From positions 500,439 through 564,438 of the forward strand of contig RPFO01000085.1 of assembly GCA_009746045.1 (NCBI GenBank): a stretch of 64,000 nt of DNA, given 5' to 3'. This document shows positions 1 to 10,743 of this stretch, one piece after another (the first letter of the stretch is position 1; the number at the start of each line of letters is the position of its first letter). The notes below the pieces were generated by a model that was given only the letters and a program-made list of their open reading frames with translations, did not search any database and was not told where the DNA came from. Both the position numbers and the translations under genes were made by a program. The DNA is from Mesostigma viride. Taxonomy: Eukaryota; Streptophyta; Mesostigmatophyceae; Mesostigmatales; Mesostigmataceae.

Positions 1-1
1 C

Positions 2-1209
2 GAATGCCCGTCGTGCCAGATAGCCAAGTCCCAGAACACGGGTACTCAGGCTGTCCCAAAGACGCTACCTGATCCCCTGGGTCCCTGGGACTCGATCCAG
101 ATGGATTTCGTCGGCCCCTTTAAGAAGACCAAGAACGGCAACAGCAAGATCTTGGTGTTCGTGGACCGACTCACGCGCATGTGTCACCTGGCCCCCTGTC
201 CGGCTGACCTCACGGCCGAGGGGTGTGCCAAACTGTACCTCAACCACGTCTTCCGGTTCCACGGGCTCAGCCGCCAGTTCATCTCGGACCGGGACACGCT
301 CTTCACCGCCCGGTTCTGGCAGGAGTTCTTCGACTGCCTGGGAACCAAGGTGTCGCTAGGGACGGCTTATCACAGCTCGTCCTCCCATCTGGTGGAGCGA
401 CTCAACCGCACGGTACAGGAAACCATGCGCCATTACACCGACGAGGTGGGCAGCAACTGGGAGGAGTTGCTGTGCTTGGTGGAGTTCTCCTTGAACAACG
501 CACCACAGGCAGCCCATGGCCTAACCCCGTTCTTTCTCAACACGGGAAGGCATCCGCTGACGCCGACCGACTTGCTGACGAGTCCGGCGCTGGCGGAACC
601 GGAGGTGCTGCGCACTACTCTGGCGGGCGTGAGCAGCCTGCTGGAAAAGATGCGCCAAGCTCACAACAGTGCGGTTAAAGGGTACCGGGCCGCTGCCGAG
701 CGCAACATGGCTCGCGTGGAAGGCAAGCGGGACTCTAGAGCACCGGACATCGAGGTCGGGGACTGGGTCCTGGTAGAGGGACCCCAGCTCGGTCGATTCT
801 CCAGAAGGTGGAAGGGGAGCTCAAAACGAAGCTCCGGCCCATGTACCTGGGGCCCCACCAAGTGCTGGAGAAATGGGATGATGTCATGTTCAAGGTGGAC
901 GTGCCCATCTCATGGGGCACCGCGACAACCTTCCACCGCGACCAGCTCAAGCTGTACCACCAGAACTCGATCCAGGGTAGACTCAATCCCCCGGCTCCGG
1001 TGGAATACGACCCGGAGACAGGGGAACAGGAGGACGAGGTCGAGGAGATTGTCGCCCATCGCGATTTCGGGCGTGGTCGTCAACGCCAATATCGGATCCG
1101 GTGGAAGTTTACTAGATATGGGGCAGAGGCCTCTTGGCGGACGGAGAAGGAGCTCTCTGGCTGCAAGCGGTTGCTAGACGCGTACAAGAAGGCCCACAGG
1201 TTGCACTAG
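2..1209 (+). pseudogene. Ty3/gypsy chromovirus pol, 3' part: integrase and chromodomain, frameshifted
   Basis: This is the C-terminal end of a retrotransposon polyprotein; the 5' part lies outside the window. It opens with CPSC, the last two cysteines of the HHCC zinc finger, followed by the integrase core. The acid triad is readable: D in MDFVGP, D in ISDRD, and E in VERLNRT with the usual 35-residue D-to-E gap. Near 775-790 the frame shifts by one base; the continuation (781-1209) carries a GPHQVLEK-type C-terminal integrase segment and a chromodomain near the end (IVAHRDFG, QYRIRW, ASWRTEKEL). Integrase inserts element cDNA into the genome, and chromodomains of this class are thought to guide it to marked chromatin. 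The frameshift makes this copy unlikely to be active unless it is a base-call error. Confidence 0.9.
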
Positions 1210-1288
1210 AGGTATGTACATACACATAGAGGTATGTACATACCACAGGTACACCGTACACTAGTCGGTATGACACCGGTACTCACAG

Positions 1289-2310
1289 GTGTTGCCTTGC
1301 TGCTCGTGGTCATTCCTTGTACAACAGGCGTACTCCCCGGAGGAGACTCGCTTCAGCCCCCGCCCCATAGGTAGTGACTCCAGCAGTCCTTTGGTGCGGT
1401 TCACACCCCCAGCCTCCCCGGAGGAGCCTCCGGGGTTCGCACCGCCTGCCAGTTGTGGCAAGAGACGACGGTCGGAAGACATGAAGGAGCAGGGGTCGGA
1501 TATAGCTGCGACCGCCAACGAGAACAACCGTGAGACCTTTAATCCGCGGACGTTTCTGCCCGACTACGGCCAGGAGGGCGTGTTCTTGGCGCGTCGACGG
1601 CGCAGGCACGGCAAGGCCGATCAAGACTACCTGGCCTCCTCGGTTCTGGAGTGGCCCGACGATCGACACGAGAAGTTCCGCGAATCCGTGCAAAGGCACT
1701 GCGGGTTCAAAGTCGAGACCCGGACGGCGATTCGAGGGAATGTGGCGGTAGGGACAGCTTGGGAGGACCACGCACCCAGCTGTGCCTGCAACCGTTGCGT
1801 GACTACGGTGTCGGCCCTCATGGCCTACCCCCGCCTCATGTTCTTGCTCGTCGCACCGGCACGACGTCAGATCCTGCAGCGGGCCTACCGGGGCTTGCCG
1901 CCAGATGGGGCCTTGCGGGGCCCGTTCTGCACCGCAGCAGGCCAGTACTCCCTCCGGCAGGCGCTCGACCGCATCGTGGAGTTGGACGAGGCGGATGATC
2001 GCGGCGGGGAGGGCCCCGATGAGGAGGAGGACTGGAGTGAGGACGACGACCTGTTCCCGCCGCGCCCTGCGCCCCGGGAACTTGCCCACTCAGCCGGCAA
2101 CGCCTCGCGCGATGCCGGGGCCCGCCGCGAGAACTCGGGAGACCGGCGACCCCCGGGTCAGGACAGGAGGTCCGGCAGCGCACGGGACGCGTCCCGCTCC
2201 AGGGAGCCTTCCCGTGGCGTGGGTGTTCGCCCGGAGACGCGTGAGGAGGAAAGGTCCTTTCGGCGGACATGGGACAGGGCGACGGGACATCAAGGGTCGC
2301 GGTCGCCAAG
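1289..2310 (+). pseudogene. Post-pol ORF of the gypsy element, segment 1 of 3
   Basis: This ORF starts 79 bp after the pol stop and lies between pol and the LTR of the same element. The track-length frame runs on to 2437, but homology of the frame ends at 2310, where a DNA transposon is inserted. The 340 codons here show an Arg-rich N-terminal half, a CACNRC cysteine cluster, an acidic stretch (DEADD...DEEEDWSEDDD) and an Arg/Ser-rich tail. I see no membrane segment that would suggest an envelope protein and recognise no domain. The ATG at 1289 is simply the first in frame. Segments 2 and 3 are at 9382-10424 and 13884-13987. Function unknown. Confidence 0.75.
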
Positions 2311-2424
2311 CCCTAAGCTCGTCTGGATTTGTACTAGAACACTACTACAAATTGAGATTTTTCAAACTTTGTTATTTAGGGCCTCTCGTAAGTCCAAAGC
2401 ATGTAGGTTATTGTCCCAACATGT

Positions 2425-3180
2425 TGTGACACCGTGACACCGTGACACCGTGACACCGTGACACCGTGACACCATAACGCTAGTATTTTACGATTTTGTA
2501 TGGTGTCACAAGGTAATGTGGCGCCCATGGGGTTGCAACAATGATATTACATTGCCCAGAAGCACTGATTAACATGAGGTGACATTGTGACACCGTGACA
2601 CCGTGACACCGTGACACGATGGCACCATAACGCTAGTATTTTACGATTTTGTATGGTGTCACAAGGTAATGTGGCGCCCATGGGGTTGCAACAATGATAT
2701 TACATTGCCCAGAAGCACTGATTAACATGAGGTGACATTGTGACACCGTGACACCGTGACACCGTGACACCGTGACACCGTGACACCGTGAATGTACACC
2801 GTGACACGATGGCACCATAACGCTAGTATTTTACGATTTTGTATGGTGTCACAAGGTAATGTGGCGCCCATGGGGTTGCAACAATGATATTACATTGCCC
2901 AGAAGCACTGATTAACATGAGGTGACATTGTGACACCGTGACACCGTGACACCGTGACACCGTGACACCGTGACACCGTGACACCGTGACACCGTGACAC
3001 CGTGACACGATGGCACCATAACGCTAGTATTTTACGATTTTGTATGGTGTCACAAGGTAATGTGGCGCCCATGGGGTTGCAACAATGATATTACATTGCC
3101 CAGAAGCACTGATTAACATGAGGTGACATTGTGACACCGTGACATCGTGACATTGTGACACCGTGACAGCATGATAGTGA
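2425..3180 (+). repeat. Higher-order repeat: GTGACACC arrays alternating with a ~140-bp unit
   Basis: Runs of the 8-mer GTGACACC alternate four times with a conserved segment that begins ATAACGCTAGTATTTTACG at about 2474, 2628, 2818 and 3018. The spacing (about 154, 190 and 200 bp) varies only because the number of 8-mers differs. The array forms the left subterminal region of TIR element 1. The same 8-mer recurs in reverse orientation near the right end. Confidence 0.9.
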
Positions 3181-3498
3181 CAATATGACACGATAGCACT
3201 AGCATTTCATGATTTTGTTGTTTAGTGCCACAAAGTATTAACGCAACATTAATGTATTATGCAACCATGTATAAATAAAAGAAAATTTATGAATATGATG
3301 GATGACCAATAATCCCTATTACATGGCCTAGCAAACTTGCATCTGCCAACTGTGTCTCTCTGCCTCTTTAATATCAAATGCAAGATAAAATAATGTATAA
3401 ATTAGCTTAAACTTACCTGACAATGATTTGCATACAGCTTTCTTTAATGCAGAATCTGGTGCCAAGCAAATGCCGTATCAAAACCATACATGCCCAAT

Positions 3499-4499
3499 CT
3501 AATATGAACCATAATAATCGTGTTGCCCCGACTCGTCTACATCTTGCGAGTAGGGTGGCCTTTTCCGCGGTGGAGCCTGGGCATGTGCCTGGTTGTGGGG
3601 CCGGCCGGACGTGGGCGTTGTAGGCCCACGTCCCTTGCTCATCAAAATGACTATGACCCATGAAATGAGAATCCCTGGCTGCATAACCTCCTCCCTCATC
3701 ACTCATCACCATGTTGCCAGTCTTGCTCCCCGGCGGCCTTGGGGATTTGGGGCCTCGGCTTTGTCTTCCTTGGAGATCTCCTTAGAGGGGGGGCTGCGGC
3801 ATAACGGTAAGTGCCGTCATTGTAATGCTGCACGGGCTCAGGGTTCTCAACGTAGGTGGTTTGTTGCAATGTGCCGCGACCTCAAGGCTGATGTGTATCA
3901 GCTGCCGACCCTTCGCCAGGCTGTGGATCGTACATGCCGGCATGGTATACATAAGCATTGGCCGCTTGCCTGCCAGCGGCAGTAGGCTGGGCATGCATTC
4001 CTTGGTCGTACGGCGCGTACACACCGTGCTCGCCGTACGGTTCCCCCTCCCGATCCAGCTGCCTCGGCCCATCCATTGCGACTGCGCGCGCGCGTGGCTC
4101 TTGTTGACGGTGTGCTGGTTGCAGTCCTGTCACTTGGCCATGGGCCGCGCTGAAGCTTTCGCGTTGCCCCAACGCGGCAGGCGCAGCGGGCCGGCGAAGC
4201 TCCGTGCCAACGCCAGTGCTGGAGCTGGGTGCAGCACTTGCTGGGGTGGATGGCATTCTTCGTTGGTTCTCCAAAGCATTGACCCTCTCGGTCAGGGCCT
4301 TAACCTTGACGTACACGTGCGATTTCTTATTCCCCCGCCCTTCATCACCTACGGGTGTCCCCGCATCAACTGCGCTCTCAGTCTCCTCCCCCGTTGGCCG
4401 TGCTACGCCCGTTCCATCGTCATGCTCCGCACACAACGGTCTGAAAGTGCCAAAAAACAGCCTTATAACTCCTGTACGATGCAAATATTGTCGAAACAT
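3499..4499 (-). pseudogene. Decayed minus-strand ORF inside TIR element 1
   Basis: A reading frame from 4499 to 3882 (205 codons) has coding-like character: an Ala/Pro/Ser-rich body, a short heptad-like stretch (VKVKALTERVNALENQ), and a Tyr/Gln/Gly-rich tail. Immediately past the TGA at 3882-3884 the same frame continues in similar composition (YVENPEPVQHYNDG...) for about 60 more codons. After further frame changes the Pro/Arg/Tyr-rich tail runs to about 3499. This looks like one gene broken by a stop and at least two frameshifts. It may be the accessory (TnpA-like) gene of the transposon, but no domain is recognised. Introns could explain part of the disruption; I saw no convincing splice sites. 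Confidence 0.45.
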
Positions 4500-4784
4500 G
4501 CTAGATCTTGGTAGGTAGCATGTTCAGGACACCAGTAGAAGGATTGCAACTTTCCGGACTTACCGGACCTCAGCTGACCTATTTTTGGCATTTCTATTTT
4601 TAGCAGTTTTCCAGATTTTAATATAAACAAATACATTCTAATATGCAAATAAAGAGTTCTTGACCTGGCTGTTTGCAAGTAAGTTGATACTCATGACTAA
4701 TGACTGTACACAAGATCTGATGGTCATCCAACCGCATTTGGTAACAAAATGCCACCAAATGCTAGCAAAAATGTGCGTTTTTTG

Positions 4785-5310
4785 TATTTTTCATCACATT
4801 TCATTGCAGTTTCCATACAAGCTGTGCTCGGTTGAGGCTGGAAACTTGTAGGCATCTTAAACATCATTATTCTAGACATCCCACAAAAATTCAGGTCCAT
4901 CATAGGGTATTTGATGTCAGTTTGCTCACAAATGTTACCAAAAATGCACGTTTTTCGTATTTTTCATCACATTCCATGGCAGTTTCCATACAAGATGTGC
5001 TCAGTTCAGGCTGGAAACTTGCATGCATCTTTGCCATCATTATTTTAGACATTCCACAAAAATTCAGAACCATCAGAGGGTATTTGATGTCAGTTTGCTC
5101 ACAAATGTTACCAAAAATGCACGTTTTTCGTATTTTTCATCACATTTCAGTGCAGTTTCCGTACAAGATGTGCTCTGTTGAGGCTGGAAACTTGCATGCA
5201 TCTTAGCCATCATGATTTTAGACATTCCACAAAAATTCAGGCCGATCATGTTCTATTTGGTAGAGCTATCAATGCCATACCTGCCAGTTTCCATTACAAA
5301 TTCTTACCCA
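4785..5310 (+). repeat. ~170-bp tandem repeat, three copies
   Basis: Three diverged copies begin at about 4791, 4960 and 5137 with TTTCATCACATT followed by CAGTTTCC and GGCTGGAAACTTG. Each includes AAAATTCAG and, in the first two, a CAAATGTTACCAAAAATGC segment. A partial fourth copy fades out after 5240. The motif CAAATGCTAGCAAAA just upstream (about 4755) also occurs in TIR element 2 near 10750. Confidence 0.8.
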
Positions 5311-5847
5311 TGGATGCGAAACTGCCAGTGTGGAATATCAAGGAGACAATCTGGTCAACTCAAATAAGATGACTCACTAAAACATGGAAACCATTCACGA
5401 GTGATGTAAGACAACCCGTCCAGGAGACATACATAAAAGTTCATTGATATAGACACAGCTGACAATATGCACATGTGGCCATGTGGATGCTCACGCAATT
5501 TCTATTATAGGGAGGAGCTTGCTGAACATAATATTGGCAGCTGTCGCATGCATGGCTAGAAAGGTCATTTTACACGTGCACCCACAGCATGCCAAGTAAT
5601 GTAGTTGCAAATTACTCAACACGCGGCATGGCGCTGATGCGTTTGCGCGCCCTCATCTCGGTATCGCTAGCTAGGAGGTAGTGGCACCTCCCTGCACAAT
5701 CTCTGCCTGACCTTGTCAGCCTTCATGCACTGTGTCAACATGGACACCCCCACACCCTTGCCCTTGGCATCACAGCCAAGCTTTCGACGGTGGTTGGTGA
5801 AGCTCTTGGTGTCCTCCTTGCGCATGTGGTGCATGTGCAAGTTACTA

Positions 5848-6925
5848 AGTGAGTGAGTGAGTGAGTGAGTGAGTGAGTGAGTGAGTGAGTGAGTGAGTGA
5901 GTGAGTGAGTGAGTGAGTGAGTGAGTGAGTGAGTGAGTGCGTGCGTGAGTGCGTGCGTGCGTGCGTGCGTGAGTGGTGCGTGGTGGGTGGTGGGTGGGTG
6001 GGTGGGTGGGTGGTGGGTGGGTGGGTGGGTGGGTGGGTGGGTGGGTGGGTGGGTGGGTGGGTGGGTGGGTGGGTGGGTGGGTGGGTGGGTGGGTGGTGGG
6101 TGGGTGGGTGGGTGGTGGGTGGGTGGGTGGTGGGTGGGTGGGTGGGTGGGTGGGTGGGTGGGTGGGTGGGTGGGTGGGTGGGTGGGTGGTGGGTGGGAGG
6201 GTGGGTGGGTGGGTGGGTGGGTGGGTGGGTGGGTGGGTGGGTGGGTGGGTGGGTGGGTGGTGGGTGGGTGGGTGGGTGGTGGGTGGGTGGGTGGGTGGGT
6301 GGGTGGGTGGGTGGGTGGGTGGGTGGGTGGGTGGTGGGTGGGTGGGTGGGTGGGTGGGTGGGTGGGTGGGTGGGTGGGTGGGTGGGTGGGTGGGTGGGTG
6401 GGTGAGGGAGTGAGTCCACGAGTGAGTGAGTCCACGAGTGAGTTCACGAGGGAGGAAGGGAGGGAGGGAGGGAGGGAGGGAGGGAGGGAGGGAGGGAGGG
6501 AGGGAGGGAGGGAGGGAGGGAGGGAGGGAGGGAGGGAGGGAGGGAGGGAGGGAGGGAGGGAGGGAGGGAGGGAGGGAGGGAGGGGAGGGAGGGAGGGAGG
6601 GAGGGAGGGAGGGAGGGAGGAGGGAGGGAGGGAGGGAGGGAGGGAGGGAGGAGGGAGGGAGGGAGGGAGGGAGGGAGGGAGGGAGGGAGGGAGGGAGGGA
6701 GGAGGGAGGGAGGAGGGAGGAGGAGGGAGGGAGGGAGGGAGGGAGGGAGGGAGGGAGGGAGGGAGGGAGGGAGGGAGGAGGGAGGGAGGGAGGGAGGGAG
6801 GGAGGGAGGGAGGGAGGGAGGGAGGAGGGAGGGAGGGAGGGAGGGAGGGAGGGAGGGAGGGAGGGAGGGAGGGAGGGAGGGAGGGAGGGAGGGAGGGAGG
6901 GAGGGAGGGAGGGAGGAAGGGAGTG
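5848..6925 (+). repeat. Compound G-rich microsatellite (GTGA)n (GTGC)n (GGGT)n (GGGA)n
   Basis: Four successive tetranucleotide blocks lie on one strand: GTGA to about 5938, GTGC/GTGA to 5975, GGGT with occasional GGT interruptions to about 6403, a short mixed bridge, then GGGA from about 6450 to 6925. The top strand is almost free of C. All long open frames here (HPPTHPP, LPPSLPP, GGWVGG and GGREGG repeats on both strands) are translations of the repeat and not genes. Confidence 0.97.
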
Positions 6926-7068
6926 GATCGGTCACTCACAGCAGTTTATTCCCACCCCAGCAGGGCCCCTCCCTCACATCCGGCTGCAAAATCTGCTTGA
7001 TGTCGCTTCTCTCTAGAATAAGCCGCACAGCCCTGATGCGAGCAAACGGCTCGCCATCATACTGTCGC

Positions 7069-7392
7069 TCACTGATGCTTTATACGCGCTTTCCGTAAGA
7101 TGAAAACATGACGGAAAAGAGAGACTCGGGGAAAGGGGATACGGTGAAATACTTGTCTGCTACCGGCCGGGGTTTCAACAGCGAAGAAATTCGCACCTGA
7201 ATGTGCACATACCACTCCGTCACGTCGACAACGGTCTTGCATCGCAATCGTTTCACAGACGCGGCAGCAAAAATTGCTGGCGGCATTGACATGCTCGCCG
7301 CAGTTAACGAACGTGCGGAGGTCCGTTTTAGCCCCTGACGCCACGGCGTCTTTGATGCCAAGAACGCCTGCAAAAGACACGATATCGGGCAC
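7069..7392 (-). pseudogene. Possible coding remnant, unknown
   Basis: Two overlapping minus-strand frames in 7069-7400 have a balanced amino-acid composition, for example VNCGEHVNAASNFCCRVCET in one and TEWYVHIQVRISSLLKPRP in the other. One frame may continue the other after a frameshift near 7240. I recognise no family. It could be a relic of the transposon's own protein or a captured host fragment; chance is not excluded. Confidence 0.25.
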
Positions 7393-7879
7393 AAAAGCAC
7401 TTAAAAACGGATTACGGGTCTGCGACGCCTGGCCCAGCCTAGAAATTGGATTAAAAATCGCGCCAGCTCGGTTAAAGCAAACTGAGCCGGTAATGAAAAA
7501 AGTGCTTCGGTCAAGGCCTTAAAAACTAAAAACTGCGTCGGTTAGTGTCAAAAACCAGATGTTAGGGCGACTTTCATCGGGAAAATTTTTTGCTGCAGGT
7601 AGGTGGGGTCGAGAGAAAATCGGCGACAAAACAGGCACCCACCTGTGAATGACGCCAAAATGGAAGGACTCCGCAGAATTTGTGGCGAAAAAAAATAACG
7701 GCAAGTAATATATGACCCTAGGAGCATACACTAAAATTTCCAGCCTCGATACTGCCTTTTTATTCGCTAGCCATTCTTAGCTATCCTGACCAGAATGGCC
7801 GATGAATGGTTGATAATTTCCTCGGGGATTGAAAGGAAATACCTGCTGCACACCTTGTGACATCGGTTGTGACACCCAT

Positions 7880-8162
7880 GTCTCAACATGTTTGTAGTTG
7901 GTTTGTAGTTGGTGTCTCGGTGTCTCAGAAACTCGTGGTCCGCATTGAGTGGGTGTCACGGTGTCACGACATCTGATTGGCCCGGTTCAGATTCGCCCCA
8001 AATTAAAAAAAAAAAAAAACGAATTAAAAAAAAATTAAAAAAAAAACGAATCTGAACCGGGCCAATCAGATGTCGTGACACCGTGACACCCACTCAATGC
8101 GGACCACGAGTTTCTGAGACACCGAGACACCAACTACAAACCAACTACAAACATGTTGAGAC
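7880..8162. repeat. Perfect 116-bp inverted repeat with A-rich loop
   Basis: The arm 7880-7995 is the exact reverse complement of 8047-8162 as far as I can read. The 51-bp loop is almost all A with two ACGAATTA islands. The arms carry the GTGACACC-type motif and end at the loop in CGAATCTGAACC. Short GTGACACC runs flank both sides. It resembles a foldback MITE nested inside TIR element 1, or a long hairpin RNA source. Confidence 0.9.
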
Positions 8163-8409
8163 ACCGTGACACCGTGCGCTTTCACCCCGAATTCACGAGA
8201 GCGGCAGCGATGGTGATCGCTGCCAAATGAGGTAACATGGGCTAAACAACTCGGGCAGACCGGGCTGGCGTGACATCCCGGTCTGCCATGTTTTATTCCC
8301 CCCCACACATGGCGTGGGGATCTACGTTTGCCATCTGCCAACGTAGAAATAGATGGGGAGGGGGGGGGACAAATGATGTTTGCAACATTGCCCAGTTGAC
8401 ATAGCCATG

Positions 8410-8784
8410 GCGAGACCCGGCGTTTTCATGGAGCCCAGTGCGGGGGCGCTGGGTTGGCAGGTTTTGGGAATGTTCTTCTTGCTATTACTCCTGGGCGTCG
8501 TCGTGTTCAATATGATGGCGAGGCGCGGGGTCCGGTTATCTGCAGCCGCCGTGTTGGCGAAATGCACCCAGGATTCGTCCTTGGCTGCGGCACTTTGCAG
8601 GGACTGGGACTGTGGTTGTGGCCGCCATTGTTTGAGAAGCGTGCATTTCGAGGAGCTCAGGACGATGAGGACCGACATGTGGTCTAAGAAGCCTGCGGAT
8701 CGGAAAGAGTTTATAAAGAACCAGCTTTTTCAGGCCGGCCAGGGAGAAACTGAAATCCCGGCAAGTGATTTCATGACAAAGTGA
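8410..8784 (+). CDS. Small hypothetical protein with one membrane segment
   Basis: The frame opens at 8380 but the ATG within GCCATGGCG near 8408 has the better context. The product (about 124 residues) has a strongly hydrophobic stretch, LGMFFLLLLLGVVVF, then a Cys-rich patch (CRDWDCGCGRHC) and a polar C-terminus. Nothing in the family repertoire comes to mind. It sits inside TIR element 1 between the hairpin and the right subterminal repeats, so it could be a captured host gene fragment. It could also be a chance ORF; length alone does not decide. Confidence 0.3.
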   Translation, partial: ARPGVFMEPSAGALGWQVLGMFFLLLLLGVVVFNMMARRGVRLSAAAVLAKCTQDSSLAAALCRDWDCGCGRHCLRSVHFEELRTMRTDMWSKKPADRKEFIKNQLFQAGQGETEIPASDFMTK

Positions 8785-9065
8785 TTTTGATGGTTGCTTG
8801 CATGCATATTAAGTGAGACAGCTATTCCTGGACGCATGGCGTGCCAACATATATAAGTTGTTACCAGATATTAATCACATGCCCTATTGAAGCGACGTTG
8901 GACCGCATAAACGAGGAATGGCTGAACTTGTCATGACCCGGCAAGGTACCTACACGCACAACAAGAATACATCAACATGAGACGATATATGGTGAGATGA
9001 CCGAGATGTATGGAGAAATGAATGTCTCTACTAGGATTATTATGAAGGTGTATACGTGGTATTTG

Positions 9066-9262
9066 CGGTGTCACGGTGTCACGGTGTCACGGTGTCACGG
9101 TGTCACGGTGTCACGGTGTCAGAAGCATAGGTAAAACTTGCAATGACCCATTGAATACATCATCCCCATTAATAATCACTGCATACCTGCAAAGATGTGT
9201 GTTTATATGCATTTTGAGGTGTCACGGTGTCACGGTGTCACGATGTCACGGTGTCACGGGTC
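9066..9262 (-). repeat. Right subterminal 8-bp repeats of TIR element 1
   Basis: Two clusters of GGTGTCAC (the reverse complement of GTGACACC) lie at about 9068-9121 and 9218-9259, separated by about 97 bp of unrelated sequence. Their orientation mirrors the left-end array at 2425-3180. Confidence 0.85.
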
Positions 9263-9381
9263 CTATGAACTTCCCCTTCCTCAGAGACTTAAGTGGAAAC
9301 TTTAAATTCAATAAAATACAACTTTTCAAAATGAACTACAAATTGCGTGTTCTAGTACAAATCCAGACGAGCTTAGGGAAG

Positions 9382-10424
9382 GTCGGCCCCGGAGGCCGCA
9401 CCTTCGGCTGATCGGAGCAAGACAGTTGGATTGGCAGGAGCCGGTCCCTCATCGACGCAGTCGCCAAGGTCGGCTCCGGAGGCCGCGCCCTCGGCAGATC
9501 GTGGCAAGGCTGTTGCGGACACTTCTACTGCACGGGCCCACCGGTCGACCCCGGAGGTCGCACCGTCAACAGCCAGCGGAAAGGCTGCCTCCGGCCCTTC
9601 GTTCGTGCAGTCAACACGGACGGATACTGACGTCGCTCACCCAGAGGGTCGCGGCCAGATGCCGGAAGTCCAGGCGCTTGCGCTAGCGATTCCGGGCCCG
9701 CCGCCCCTCCCCCATGATGTGCCATGGTCATTGGGGGCCTATCTCCGACCGATACCCGGCCGCACAGTTGCCCACGGGGGCAGATGTCCTCGTATGGAAA
9801 TATTGGGGGTGGATTGGAGTGCGGACGCGCCGGTCCAACCCCGATCACCACAGGAGTATGCGGACTATGACCTGGTGTTCTCGGCGGGACCGTGGTGCTA
9901 CAAGGACCGGGGCGCCTATCTGGAGCTGCTGCGCGTACGTCTGTACCCGAGGATTCCCCTCCGACGTCCACGACCATTCGTCCCTGGGGAAAATCTCCCC
10001 TTCACGGTTGGGAGGGTGACGCGCTATGCGCCCGAGGGGGACAACTGGACCTACCGGGTGGCGGGCGAAACCCGTTTGGTGGGGCCTCCGAAGCTGGCCC
10101 CGGACGCGCCAGCGTTCCTGCACGCGACGGCTCCTGACTTCCTGGACATGAGCGTGGACGAGAACACTTGGATTGATTGGAGCCTAGCGTCTGAGGTGAT
10201 GATGGGTATGGGAGAGGCTTACATTCGGGACCACCGTTGCGGGGTGGTGGACAAGGGTGCGAAGACCCTCCTCTTCACGATTCCGGAGTACCTGGCGGCC
10301 TTCTTGGCCATGTGGCCTCTCGGCTCGTGGACCCGCCTCTCTCTTTTGGGGCGGCGCGATGCAGGCAGACCGGAGCAGTGGGCGTTCGAGGAGGAGCTCT
10401 TGGCGTACCCTGGGACCCGTGGTC
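9382..10424 (+). pseudogene. Post-pol ORF of the gypsy element, segment 2 of 3
   Basis: This segment continues codon-for-codon from 2310: the last two bases of segment 1 (AG) plus base 9382 (G) make one Arg codon, and the frame stays open to 10424. The restored junction reads SPRSAPEAAPSADR, and a near-copy of the same stretch recurs about 30 codons downstream, an internal repeat that independently supports the join. The rest is a Pro/Arg/Trp-rich globular-looking region (for example DYDLVFSAGPWCYKDRGAYL). The ATG at 9431 is not a natural start. The frame beyond 10424 belongs to the second insertion. No family recognised. Confidence 0.75.
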
Positions 10425-10743
10425 CACAACACCTTGAAATGGCCTTTTTTTTACATAAATTCTGGCCCATGGCAAGTTTATGGTTGGATTGACCTAGGAT
10501 TGGATCCCACGACTCCCCGGGATGTGTCTGGCTAGTGGTGGAGTAGTTGAGTCAAAATGTTAAGTTTACGTGGTATTCCCTGCTTAAGTTAACTCCAGAT
10601 CCAAGGCCAAAACTGGCCACCTAAACCACTTGCACTTGCATAGCAACAATAATTGATATCAGATTATGCTGTAACTTTGCAAGGGTGACGAATACGAGTT
10701 GTTCTGACCTTGTACAAAGTTCTAGGGCATTCGGAGCCCTATT

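Larger units (their letters stand above)
2311..9378. mobile_element. 7.07-kb DNA transposon (TIR element 1) inserted in the post-pol ORF
   Basis: The ends are about 32-bp inverted repeats: 2311-2342 (starting CCCTAAGCTCGTC) matches the reverse complement of 9347-9378. A 3-bp target duplication, AAG, lies at 2308-2310 and 9379-9381. Deleting the element and one AAG restores the ORF frame. Inside each end, short GTGACACC repeats point in opposite directions on the two sides, like the subterminal repeats of CACTA/EnSpm elements. I find no intact transposase, so it is probably non-autonomous. The superfamily assignment rests only on TSD length and architecture. The flanking frame restoration makes the boundaries very secure. 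Confidence 0.85.

Noticed and set aside
1310-2089. 259-codon minus-strand ORF
   Set aside because: Antisense shadow of the post-pol ORF, whose plus-strand frame is validated by the transposon joints.
2311-2320. Telomere repeat (CCCTAA)
   Set aside because: Only one CCCTAA is present and it is the terminus of TIR element 1, mirrored at 9373-9378.
2633-3072. Frames rich in SRCHGVTV
   Set aside because: Translations of the GTGACACC repeats.
5667-7016. Long Pro/Thr/His, Pro/Ser/Leu and Gly/Trp/Val frames
   Set aside because: Translations of the tetranucleotide microsatellites on both strands.
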